DNA of 64,000 nucleotides, from contig NZ_CP094528.1 in assembly GCF_022811705.1 (NCBI RefSeq), positions 2,232,001-2,296,000 of the forward strand. Direction: 5' to 3'. Each line of letters starts with the position of its first letter. Position 1 is the first letter of the stretch. The translations under genes and the position numbers were made by a program. Below, one piece after another: positions 26,795 through 33,803 of this stretch. The notes under the pieces are model-generated. The model saw nothing but the letters and a program-made list of their open reading frames with translations, made no database searches and had not been told where the DNA came from. The DNA comes from Agromyces larvae. GTDB taxonomy: Bacteria > Actinomycetota > Actinomycetes > Actinomycetales > Microbacteriaceae.

Positions 26795-27796
26795 ATGAAG
26801 TCACGCGAGGCGCTCCGAGTGCTCGCCGAAGTGACGGAGTCCCAGTGGGGACTGGTCACGTCGGCGCAGGCGCTCGCGCGCGGCGTGAGCCATATGAACC
26901 TCGCCCGCCTGGCTGACGCAGGCGACCTCATTCGACTGGCCCATGGCGTGTATCGGGATGCCGGCGCGCCCGGCCCCGAGCATGAGGAACTGCACGCAGC
27001 CTGGCTCGCGACCGAGCCGAAACGGCTCGCCTGGGAGCGACTGTCGGATCGCACACCGAGCGCCGTCGTCTCTGGCGAATCGGCCGCACGTCTGCACCGC
27101 ATCGGCGACCTGCGGGCCATGCGCAGTGAACTCACGACGGCAACTCGGCGGCAGACACGTCATGCCGACATCCGCTACCGAACACGCGAGCTTCCCATCG
27201 AAGACGTCACTGTGCGCGAGGGCCTGCCGGTCACGACCCGCGAACGCACGATTGCCGACCTCGTCGAAGCCCGCGAAGATCTCAGCAACGTCGGCAATGT
27301 GCTCCGCGATGCCGTCAATCAATCCGAGCTAGACACCGACCGGCTCATCGAACTGCTCGCGCCACTCGCCGCGCGGAACGGCTATCGCAAGGGCAACGGG
27401 ACAGCGCTCCTCGCCGAGCTCTATCGAATTGCTGGAATCGATCGTGACAGTGTCATCGAGCAGATCGACGCCGTGCCTGAGCTCAGCACTCGCGTCATGG
27501 TGAAGAATCTGGAGCGACTCGCAAACCTCGACGTTTCCATGTTCCGGGATCCGGCGAACGTACAGCTGGCGATGACGCTGCAACCGGTCTTCGAAAAACT
27601 CATCGCCAAGTCGGAGGAGTTACGCCACGCGCTGGAATCCGTGAGTCCGAACGAAGATGAAGCCTCAGCTCTTGGTGACGGCCCAACCCTCGCAGAGATC
27701 CGCGAGATCGCGAATGTCATGGAGTCAACAGATTGGGCCGAACTCGCCAGCGCCCTGCGCCTCGCCCGAGCAGCCCAGGAGACCGAGCCCTCATGA
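26795..27796 (+). CDS. AbiEi-family antitoxin
   Basis: A 333-residue protein. The N-terminal winged-helix region (WGLVTSAQALARGVSHMNLA, then LIRLAHGVYRDAGAP) matches the AbiEi_4 family. It is followed by the VSGESAARLHRIGDL segment and a mixed C-terminal domain with LPVTTRERTIADLVE. In type IV AbiE systems AbiEi represses the operon and counteracts the AbiEii toxin. It overlaps the toxin gene by ATGA. The protein is longer than classical AbiEi (~270 residues), with an extra helical C-terminus of about 60 residues. Confidence 0.85.
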   Translation: MKSREALRVLAEVTESQWGLVTSAQALARGVSHMNLARLADAGDLIRLAHGVYRDAGAPGPEHEELHAAWLATEPKRLAWERLSDRTPSAVVSGESAARLHRIGDLRAMRSELTTATRRQTRHADIRYRTRELPIEDVTVREGLPVTTRERTIADLVEAREDLSNVGNVLRDAVNQSELDTDRLIELLAPLAARNGYRKGNGTALLAELYRIAGIDRDSVIEQIDAVPELSTRVMVKNLERLANLDVSMFRDPANVQLAMTLQPVFEKLIAKSEELRHALESVSPNEDEASALGDGPTLAEIREIANVMESTDWAELASALRLARAAQETEPS

Positions 27797-28704
27797 CCGA
27801 ACCCGAGAAGTACGGCAGCCCCGCCGCCGTCGAGTCCGCGATCAACGCAGCGGCCCGCAAGGCCAGCGCAGCCGACCCGTCGCTCACTGTGCAGGAACGT
27901 GTTCGGCTCGAGTACTTCAACCGCTTCCTGAGCCGGATTTTCTCCGAGCCAGACAACCCCGGGTGGATGCTCAAGGGCGGCACGAGCATGCTTGCCCGGG
28001 TGCCCTCCGCACGCACGACGATCGACGTCGATCTCTTCCGCGCGAACCGTTCGATCGACGCGGCTCTGGATGACCTCCGCCGGCTCGCGGCCGTCGACCT
28101 TGGCGACTACTTCCGATTCGAGTACCTCGATCACACCAGCGCTGTCGGCGGCGGCCAGCAAACCTATACCGAGGGGTACGGAGTCCGCTTCGACGTGTAC
28201 ATCGGCATCAAGCGGAAGGATCCGCTGCACGTCGACCTGGTCGTCAACGTCCTCACCACCGACGATGCCGATGTCGCTTCCCCCGCGAACGCCCTCGATC
28301 TCCCGAAGCTTCCGAGCCACCCCTACCGCCTCTACCCGGTCGTCGACCAGATCGCCGACAAGGTATGCGCGACCCTTGTACGGTACAACGGCCACCCGTC
28401 CAGCCGCGAGAAGGATCTCGTCGACCTCGTCGTGCTCGCCGTCACCCAAGACGTCGACGCAGTCAAACTGCGGCGGGCACTCGAAGTTGAGGCGCGCAAC
28501 CGGTCGCTGGTACTCCCCGCCGCGTTCACGGTCCCGGCGACTTGGGGTTCCCGCTACGCCAAACTCGCCGCACCTCTCCCTGCATGCAGCGACTTCCGCT
28601 CGGTCGACGCCGCGCTCGAACTAGTGCATATCTTCATCGACCCCGTACTTCGGGGCGAAGCATCCGTCCTCACGTGGTCGCCGAAACTGCTCGCCTGGAG
28701 ATGA
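27793..28704 (+). CDS. AbiEii-family nucleotidyltransferase toxin
   Basis: A 303-residue protein of the AbiEii/AbiGii nucleotidyltransferase family. The catalytic pattern is MLKGGTSMLARVPSARTTID followed by DVDLFR (GGTS and D-x-D), with downstream KRKDPLHVDLVVNVL supplying the third acid, and later SREKDLVDLVVLA. Toxins of this family add nucleotides to tRNA acceptor stems or use other nucleotides to block growth, often protecting against phage. The start overlaps abiEi (ATGA). It is the last gene before the right repeat of the island. Confidence 0.87.
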   Translation: MTEPEKYGSPAAVESAINAAARKASAADPSLTVQERVRLEYFNRFLSRIFSEPDNPGWMLKGGTSMLARVPSARTTIDVDLFRANRSIDAALDDLRRLAAVDLGDYFRFEYLDHTSAVGGGQQTYTEGYGVRFDVYIGIKRKDPLHVDLVVNVLTTDDADVASPANALDLPKLPSHPYRLYPVVDQIADKVCATLVRYNGHPSSREKDLVDLVVLAVTQDVDAVKLRRALEVEARNRSLVLPAAFTVPATWGSRYAKLAAPLPACSDFRSVDAALELVHIFIDPVLRGEASVLTWSPKLLAWR

Positions 28705-28930
28705 GCGTCCGCGCGGGGTTGCCGGACGCGAGTAACCCGCCGCTCGCGGCGGTCAAGCGAGCGGCTCCGATGTCCCACCCGGAAGAAGCAAGGTAAGCAG
28801 ATCAGCCGATCTTGGGCCATTTGGGCCATTAATGGCGCAAACGTAACTGAAACCAACTGTGACGATTTCGCGGAATCCCTGATCAGCGCGATATCACAAC
28901 CATAGGAACAGTGCCGAAAACCGCCCCAGG

Positions 28931-28956
28931 CACCGGATCGACGCCCGTCGGAGCCA
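28931..28956 (+). repeat. attR-like direct repeat (tRNA-Phe 3' end copy)
   Basis: CACCGGATCGACGCCCGTCG followed by GAGCCA matches the tRNA-Phe 3' end with two differences. The preceding GAAAA also recalls the anticodon region of that tRNA, hinting that the copied segment was longer. It marks the right end of the island. Confidence 0.6.
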
Positions 28957-28996
28957 TGGATTCTTCCGAGCCCACCCCAGCGCGATGTCCACTAAT

Positions 28997-29026
28997 TTGA
29001 ACATGTGAGTACACTGTTCAGTTAAT
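28997..29026 (+). promoter_or_regulatory. Promoter and operator of the HTH/Fic pair
   Basis: TTGAAC (28997-29002) and GTTAAT (29021-29026) are separated by 18 bases. Between and across them lie TGAACA and TGTTCA (28998-29003 and 29015-29020), a perfect inverted repeat that also encloses GTG-AGTA-CAC. The HTH protein encoded downstream is the likely ligand. Confidence 0.45.
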
Positions 29027-29060
29027 TGGATGCCTGCCAGAGCGAGGTGAGGTGAGTTGG

Positions 29061-29822
29061 ATGAGCGTGTTCACGATCCGCGACGCCGTTGCGCGGATGC
29101 CGTACAGCAAATCGGAGTTGGCGCGTCGAGCTCACGTTTCGCGCACCACTGCACTCTCAGTGTCCGCAAACCAGTCACGCGCGCGGGTCGACACGCTCCG
29201 CGAGCTGGCACTCGCCCTCGGCTACGACATCTCCATCGAGCTCGATCGCGCAAGCGACCCACTGGCGGCGGCGGCAGCACGCGTCATGCTCGGGGAGACG
29301 GCTCTCCGCGAGATCCTCGAGGTTCGTGAACTCGACGCTTGGATCGCGCGACTGGAGCGCTACGTGGGGGTCGATGGCGCATCGGGTGAAGGCCTGGACA
29401 CGCTTGCTGTCATCACCGAAGCAGCTCGCGTGTCGGGCGCTCATCACCGCGAGGGCGCGGTCATGTTCAGCGGCCGCAACGACGCCGACCGGCTGGTTTC
29501 GGCCGGTCGCTCGTCAGGCGCACGATGGGTGCTCTCGGGCTCTGCTTCGCTCGAGGCGCTCGGAGCCGACCCGGGCAAGACCGTCGTATTCTGGGCCGAG
29601 GACGCGAAGCACGTCGCGGAGTTGCTTACAGCCACACACCGCCAGGTCAAGATCCACGCGGCCGCCGACGTGATCGTGGCGCCCGCCCATCCGAGCGTGT
29701 TCGCGGGCTCGACGACGATCGAGGACGTGAACCTCGTGTCCCCGATGCAGGGGATCATCGACGCAGTCGCGATCGGCGGCATCGACCGCGAAATCGCCGA
29801 ACAACTCGCAGGGAGTTGGTGA
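29061..29822 (+). CDS. HTH protein with AbiEi-like C-terminus, probable antitoxin of Fic
   Basis: A 253-residue protein. The N-terminal HTH is MPYSKSELARRAHVSRTTAL, followed by RVDTLRELALALGYDISIEL, an XRE-type arrangement. The C-terminal part (about 90-250) contains GAVMFSGRNDADRLVSAGR, WVLSGSASLEAL and VNLVSPMQGIIDAVAIGG. The last resembles the V-x-x-x-S-P-x-Q-x-x-x-D end of AbiEi-like antitoxins. GGTGAG precedes the chosen ATG; a GTG at 29052 is possible. It lies 3 nt upstream of fic, so a repressor/antitoxin role is inferred. Confidence 0.7.
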   Translation: MSVFTIRDAVARMPYSKSELARRAHVSRTTALSVSANQSRARVDTLRELALALGYDISIELDRASDPLAAAAARVMLGETALREILEVRELDAWIARLERYVGVDGASGEGLDTLAVITEAARVSGAHHREGAVMFSGRNDADRLVSAGRSSGARWVLSGSASLEALGADPGKTVVFWAEDAKHVAELLTATHRQVKIHAAADVIVAPAHPSVFAGSTTIEDVNLVSPMQGIIDAVAIGGIDREIAEQLAGSW

Positions 29823-29825
29823 ACG

Positions 29826-30704
29826 ATGAACGCCGCAACGGATGAGCCGCGCGGCAGCGGCCCCGCATACGTACGGCGGCCTGCCGGTCGCGCACGAACT
29901 GGGTGGCCGGCGACTCAGAGCGGCACGTTTCCAGGCGACGAGCTCACGCGCGCCGAGAAGCTCGACCTGCTCGGCATCGACTGGGACTGGTCGGGCATCG
30001 ACACGTCCGTGATCGGCGGGAGCGAAGGCGAACTTGCGGTCGAGCGATCGCTCGCGCGCTTCCGGGCCAACCTGGCGGTCATCGTCTGGGATGCCGCGCG
30101 GCTCGAGGGCAACACCTTCACGCTCCCCGAGGTGCAGACCCTCCTCGACGGCGTCACCGTCGAGGGCAAGAAGATCGAGGAGCAGCAGCAGGTGCTCGCT
30201 CTGAACGAGGCCTACAACGAGCTCGACCGCTTGATGCGGGCCGGCGAGTTCAGGGTGACCAAGGATGTCTCGGACAAGCTGCACGGGCTCGTCGCACGTC
30301 ACGAAGCGATCGAGTCGGGACGTTTCCGCGGCGAGGGATTGGTGGACGGCGGCGGGTCGGTGCGGTTGTCGACCGGCGGTGTGGTCGACGGGCGGGCGCA
30401 CGGTGATGGTGTGTGCGTGCTCGTCGAAGCGTTCAACGACCTGACGGACTACCTCGACGGCGTGAGCGACCCGCGTCAGAAGGCGCTGCTCTACGCCGCC
30501 TCGGCGACGCGGCACCAGTTCTACTTCGACGGCAACAAGCGCACCGCGAAGCTCATGGCGTCGGGAGTGCTCATGTCGGCGGGTTTCGACGCGATCTCGG
30601 TGCCGTACAGCCGGCTCTACGAGCAGAACGTCTCCCTCGACCGTCTCTTCTCGACCAACGACGCGACGGGCTACATGAACCTGCTCGCGGACTGCGCGCG
30701 GTGA
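29826..30704 (+). CDS. Fic family protein
   Basis: A 292-residue enzyme likely to AMPylate (or otherwise modify) a target protein. The Fic core motif is HQFYFDGNKRTAKLM (residues 230-244), with catalytic His 230 and the DGNKR phosphate-binding loop. An N-terminal RLEGN segment (92-96) matches the inhibitory-helix E-G/N pattern except that the usual Ser/Thr four residues before Glu is Ala, so self-inhibition is plausible. It follows the HTH gene by 3 nt. Its 3' end abuts a truncated gene on the opposite strand. Confidence 0.88.
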   Translation: MNAATDEPRGSGPAYVRRPAGRARTGWPATQSGTFPGDELTRAEKLDLLGIDWDWSGIDTSVIGGSEGELAVERSLARFRANLAVIVWDAARLEGNTFTLPEVQTLLDGVTVEGKKIEEQQQVLALNEAYNELDRLMRAGEFRVTKDVSDKLHGLVARHEAIESGRFRGEGLVDGGGSVRLSTGGVVDGRAHGDGVCVLVEAFNDLTDYLDGVSDPRQKALLYAASATRHQFYFDGNKRTAKLMASGVLMSAGFDAISVPYSRLYEQNVSLDRLFSTNDATGYMNLLADCAR

Positions 30705-31007
30705 CGTCAAACGGAGCACGTGACGCTCGCGCACCCACTCGAACCCGGGGAAGCCCGGGCTCGCCTGATGCCGCGAGGTGACGACCGTCGCCAGGTCGCT
30801 CAACTCCGCGGGCATCGCATCGCCGTGGGTGGCCCCGAGGGCTTCGAGCTCCGCGCCGGTCAGCGCATCGGCCGGATCGACCTCGACGACATGGGGCACC
30901 TCCTGATCGGGGCCCGTCTGCGGACCGGATGCGCAGGCCGTCAACGCGGCGACACCGATCGTAGCCGCGACGACGGCCGCACGGTTGAGCCGTCGTCTGG
31001 TCGCCAT
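30705..31007 (-). pseudogene. Truncated lipoprotein gene (5' fragment)
   Basis: An ATG at 31007 opens a clear lipoprotein N-terminus, MATRRRLNRAAVVAATIGVA followed by lipobox LTACA, then GPQTGPDQEVPHVVEVDPAD and onward to FEWVRERHV. From about 30705 the frame has no stop of its own and simply runs antisense through fic. The C-terminal part of the gene is therefore missing. The junction coincides with the end of fic, suggesting that arrival of the HTH/Fic pair removed it. The original function is unknown. Confidence 0.65.
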
Positions 31008-31083
31008 GGCGCGATGCTCTCCGACGTGAGGTCCGAGCGAGGACTCCTCGACAGCACCGCCATCCACCGGCATGATCGAGCGC

Positions 31084-31782
31084 ATGGTGTCGACCACCGC
31101 ACCGGCCGCGGGCGGCCAGCCCGCCCCGACCGCCGCCGACGTGCGGCGGCAGCTCGAGGCATCCGCGTCGCTCGCCGAGCGCGAGAAGACGATGAAGCGC
31201 ATGACGGATGCCGCGACTCCCGTGCTGGGCGTGCGCATGGGCACGGTGTTCGCCATCGCGAAGGCGAACGTCGGGATGCCGCTCGCCGAGGTCGACCGGA
31301 TGCTCGACGACGACACGTACGAGGTGCGCGTCGCAGCGGTGAGCATCCTCGACTTCACAGCTCGGCAGCGGCGCACGACCGACGCCGACCGGCGGGCGAT
31401 GTTCGAGCTGTGGATGCGGCGGCTCGACCGCCTCGACACGTGGGATCTCATCGACCGCGCGGCACCGCGCGTGATCGGCTGGTATCTGCTCGACAAGCCC
31501 CGCGACATCCTGTTCGAGCTCGCGCGTGACGAGGAGTGGTGGCACCGCCGCACCGCGATCACGGCCGCGTTCTGGATCATCCGCGCCGGCGACCTCGACG
31601 ACCCGCTCGCGCTCTGCGAATTGCTCGCGGCCGACGCGGTGCACTTCGTGCAGACGAACGTGGGCGTCGCGCTGCGCGAGATCGGGCGGGTCGACCGGGT
31701 GCGGCTCGAGGAGTTCCTCGCCCGGCGAGGCGACGACCTCAGCGCGCACGCGCGGCGCACGGCGCGGTCGGCGCTCGGCTGA
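31084..31782 (+). CDS. DNA alkylation repair protein (AlkD-like)
   Basis: A 232-residue all-helical HEAT-like repeat protein. Landmarks are MGTVFAIAKANVGMPLAEVD, EVRVAAVSILDFTARQRRTT, LDTWDLIDRAAPRVIGWYL, and EEWWHRRTAITAAFWIIRAG. The D-x-x-D and W-x-x-R residues that hold damaged bases in AlkD glycosylases are visible in these helices. Such enzymes excise bulky or alkylated purines without base flipping. Starts at 31072 or 31084 are possible; I chose the second because GAGCG lies just upstream. It stands alone. Confidence 0.85.
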   Translation: MVSTTAPAAGGQPAPTAADVRRQLEASASLAEREKTMKRMTDAATPVLGVRMGTVFAIAKANVGMPLAEVDRMLDDDTYEVRVAAVSILDFTARQRRTTDADRRAMFELWMRRLDRLDTWDLIDRAAPRVIGWYLLDKPRDILFELARDEEWWHRRTAITAAFWIIRAGDLDDPLALCELLAADAVHFVQTNVGVALREIGRVDRVRLEEFLARRGDDLSAHARRTARSALG

Positions 31783-31820
31783 GGCATCCGGCCGCGAACC
31801 GCGCCGCCGCGAACCGCCCG

Positions 31821-32504
31821 TCAGTGCGCGTCGTCCATGCCCGTGACGTGCACCGAGCGGCCGTGGCATCCGGCCTGCTGCCAGTCGTAGTCCTCGCCGA
31901 GCGGTCGGTCGGCGGGCCCGTCGAGCGCTTCGGCGTAGGCCGGGTCGCTGTAGTCGTTCAGGTTCTCGCCCCAATCGCCCTCGACGCGCATCCAATACGG
32001 CGTGAATCGATAGCCGAAGCCCTTCTCGACCATGCAGTCGCCGTCGAGTTCAGCCTGTTTCAGCCAGATCTTCGCGTGGTCGATCTCGGCTTGCGTCCAG
32101 TCGGCGGGCAACGGAATGAGCGAGACGTCGGTCGTCTCGTCGTAGATGGGCGAACCGGCCGCGTTCAGGGCGACAGCGCCGGGCGGCAGCACCGGGTCGG
32201 CGCCCACCTCGCCCGCGGGTTCGGCGGCGCCGGCCCCCACGTCGGTTCCGAAGGTCGGTTCGACACCATCGGATGCCTCGGGCTCGGCGCTCGGAGCATC
32301 CGTCGCTGTGGACTCGGCGACCACCCGCTCGGCCGGCGGTTCGAGGCTCGCGATCGAGGCCGCAGCCGACGCGGCGAGCGTGACACCCGCGCCGAGCGCG
32401 ACGGCGACGCCGACGGCCCCGGCGATGAGCGCGACGCGCGGTGCGCGCGACGGGCGGGCGTCGCGCCGGCGCTCGTCGTCGAGGAGATCCTGGAGGTCGG
32501 GCAT
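31821..32504 (-). CDS. Membrane-anchored protein, unknown function
   Basis: A 227-residue protein: a short basic N-terminus (MPDLQDLLDDERRRDARPSR), one membrane span (about 24-48), an Ala/Glu/Pro/Ser linker (to about 110) and a C-terminal domain. The domain contains WTQAEIDHAKIWLKQAELDG, then DCMVEKGFGYRFTPYWMRVE and AGCHGRSVHVTGMDD; two Cys may form a disulfide. No family is recognised, although the C-terminal W-x-x-x-Q-x-x-C pattern is common in Microbacteriaceae exported proteins. AAAGGA precedes the ATG. It lies 50 nt downstream of the PadR operon. Confidence 0.7.
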   Translation of the reverse strand: MPDLQDLLDDERRRDARPSRAPRVALIAGAVGVAVALGAGVTLAASAAASIASLEPPAERVVAESTATDAPSAEPEASDGVEPTFGTDVGAGAAEPAGEVGADPVLPPGAVALNAAGSPIYDETTDVSLIPLPADWTQAEIDHAKIWLKQAELDGDCMVEKGFGYRFTPYWMRVEGDWGENLNDYSDPAYAEALDGPADRPLGEDYDWQQAGCHGRSVHVTGMDDAH

Positions 32505-32554
32505 GGCGGTCCTTTCGTCGGGCGGTGCGGCGAGCAGTTCGGCGAGCGGTGCGA

Positions 32555-33388
32555 TCAGACGGTGACGGATGCCTCGGGGCGCCGCGGGCGCGACGACCAC
32601 CACCAGTTGACGGCGGCCGTGACGCAGAGCACGGCGAGGCCGCCGCCGAGCACGTACGCGGCGGGTTCCCACCACGGGACGCGGTTGACGACAACGACCA
32701 TCAAGGCGCTGATCCAGTACAGCGCCTGCCCGACGGCCGAGGGCAGCAGTGCGGCGGGCACGGCCAGCACGAGCGCGCCGAATGCGCGGCTGCGGCGGCG
32801 CAGCACCAGCAGTGTGGCGAGCGCGGCGACGGCGGCGAGGCCGATCACGGTCACCACGTCGGAGGGCACGTACCCGATGTCGCCGATCGCGAGCGCGCGC
32901 ACGATGCGGAAGACGAGGAAGACGCCGGATCCGGCGAGCACCACGCCGACGGCGAGCACGGCCGACAGCAGCGCACCGTTCGTGCGGAGCGCGAAGCGGC
33001 GGTCCGGCTCCGACTGTCGCACCTGCCGGTGCCGCCAGGCGAGGTCGGCCGGCATGCCGAGGAGGCGGCGCCGGCGCACCTGCCGGGCGAGCGCCGCGGG
33101 CGAGAGCCCCTCCTCGGCGGCCCAGACGGCGTGCTCGTGCAGGTCGCTCGCGATCTCGTCCTGCCGGTCGGCGGCGACGCGCGCGTCGAGGCCCCGCGTG
33201 TAGGTCAGCGTCCAGCGCAGCACCCCGCGGGCGGCGCGGTGGAACTGCGGGCTGCGTTCGGGCGATCTCCCGAGGCCGGATGCCGCGGGGCGACGGGAGC
33301 CCGAGGCATCCGTGCTGCCCGAGGCATCCGGTCGCTTGGCCGTCGCCGTCGCCTTCGTGACCGGCACCACCGGTGTCGCCGCGCTCAT
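32555..33388 (-). CDS. Membrane protein cotranscribed with PadR regulator
   Basis: A 277-residue protein. A Ser/Ala/Arg-rich N-terminus leads into the conserved soluble region RWTLTYTRGLDARVAADRQD, EIASDLHEHAVWAAEEGLSP and RQVRRRRLLGMPADLAWRHR, followed by four membrane spans (about 135-265). The soluble part recalls the permease-associated regions of PadR-linked membrane proteins. The start overlaps the padR stop (ATGA), so the two are translated together. A membrane-stress or export role is possible but not shown. Confidence 0.75.
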   Translation of the reverse strand: MSAATPVVPVTKATATAKRPDASGSTDASGSRRPAASGLGRSPERSPQFHRAARGVLRWTLTYTRGLDARVAADRQDEIASDLHEHAVWAAEEGLSPAALARQVRRRRLLGMPADLAWRHRQVRQSEPDRRFALRTNGALLSAVLAVGVVLAGSGVFLVFRIVRALAIGDIGYVPSDVVTVIGLAAVAALATLLVLRRRSRAFGALVLAVPAALLPSAVGQALYWISALMVVVVNRVPWWEPAAYVLGGGLAVLCVTAAVNWWWSSRPRRPEASVTV

Positions 33389-33732
33389 GCGAGCCCCAGC
33401 CGGGGGGCGGCCGCCGCGGCGGCGCCGGCCCGCTGGGCGCGGGCGACGCGCGCGCCTTCGGCGGTCACGCGGTAGAGGCGCCGCCGTGGCCGGCCCTCGG
33501 CGGCGGCGCGCTCCACGGGCTCCCACTCCGACTCGAGCAGGCCCGCGTCGGCCATGCGCGAGAGCGCTTTGTACAGGGTGCCGTGCGCGGTGAGGGCGGA
33601 GCCGTCGCCGTCGGCGAGTTCGCGGGCGAGCCCGAAGCCGTGGAAGGCACCGCCGGCGGCTTGCAGCCGCACGCCGGCTTCGAGGATGTCGAGCTCGAGT
33701 GGGAGCAGCACTCCCGGTCGTCTGCGTGGCAT
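33385..33732 (-). CDS. PadR family transcriptional regulator
   Basis: A 115-residue winged-helix regulator. The N-terminus MPRRRPGVLLPLELDILEAG is followed by GFGLARELADGDGSALTAHG, TLYKALSRMADAGLLESEWE and RPRRRLYRVTAEG, the family hallmark (L-Y-x-x-L, then the wing R-R-x-Y-x-x-T-x-x-G). The short C-terminus is Ala-rich. It starts six bases after TATAGT and lies directly beside a 32-bp perfect palindrome, so autorepression is strongly suggested. It heads the unit with the membrane protein. Confidence 0.9.
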   Translation of the reverse strand: MPRRRPGVLLPLELDILEAGVRLQAAGGAFHGFGLARELADGDGSALTAHGTLYKALSRMADAGLLESEWEPVERAAAEGRPRRRLYRVTAEGARVARAQRAGAAAAAAPRLGLA

Positions 33733-33735
33733 GGA

Positions 33736-33767
33736 TGAACTATAGGAAGATATCTTCCTATAGTTCA
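33736..33767. promoter_or_regulatory. 32-bp perfect palindrome: PadR operator with embedded promoter
   Basis: TGAACTATAGGAAGAT and its exact complement ATCTTCCTATAGTTCA abut with no spacer. Read on the minus strand, TTGAAC (ending at the right edge) and TATAGT (33739-33744) are 18 bases apart and form a promoter. The -10 box lies six bases before the padR ATG. Binding of PadR here would cover both promoter boxes. Confidence 0.8.
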
Positions 33768-33803
33768 AGAGGCGATCGGATGCTCCGACTCGGCCGCGTC
33801 CGC

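Larger units (their letters stand above)
20004..28956. mobile_element. Decayed tRNA-Phe genomic island (~9 kb)
   Basis: The segment is bounded by a 26-bp direct repeat of the tRNA-Phe 3' end. Its content is accessory: a conjugative relaxase fragment, lipoproteins and small membrane proteins of unknown function, a GntR regulator, a broken AbiEii copy and an intact AbiE pair. Intergenic DNA is less GC-rich than in the flanking core. No integrase gene is present between the repeats, so the element is probably immobile now. The boundary call is inference from the repeat and the gene content. Confidence 0.6.
28705..29060. other. AT-richer spacer spanning the right island edge
   Basis: No gene is seen. 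The stretch contains a small direct repeat (TTGGGCCATT twice, 28812-28830) and the tRNA-Phe-like sequence at 28931-28956. Its right end holds the promoter of the HTH/Fic pair. Confidence 0.5.

Noticed and set aside
29514..31787. A 757-codon minus-strand frame
   Set aside because: Only the lipoprotein N-terminus (30705-31007) is protein-like; the rest is antisense to fic, the HTH gene and the AlkD-like gene.
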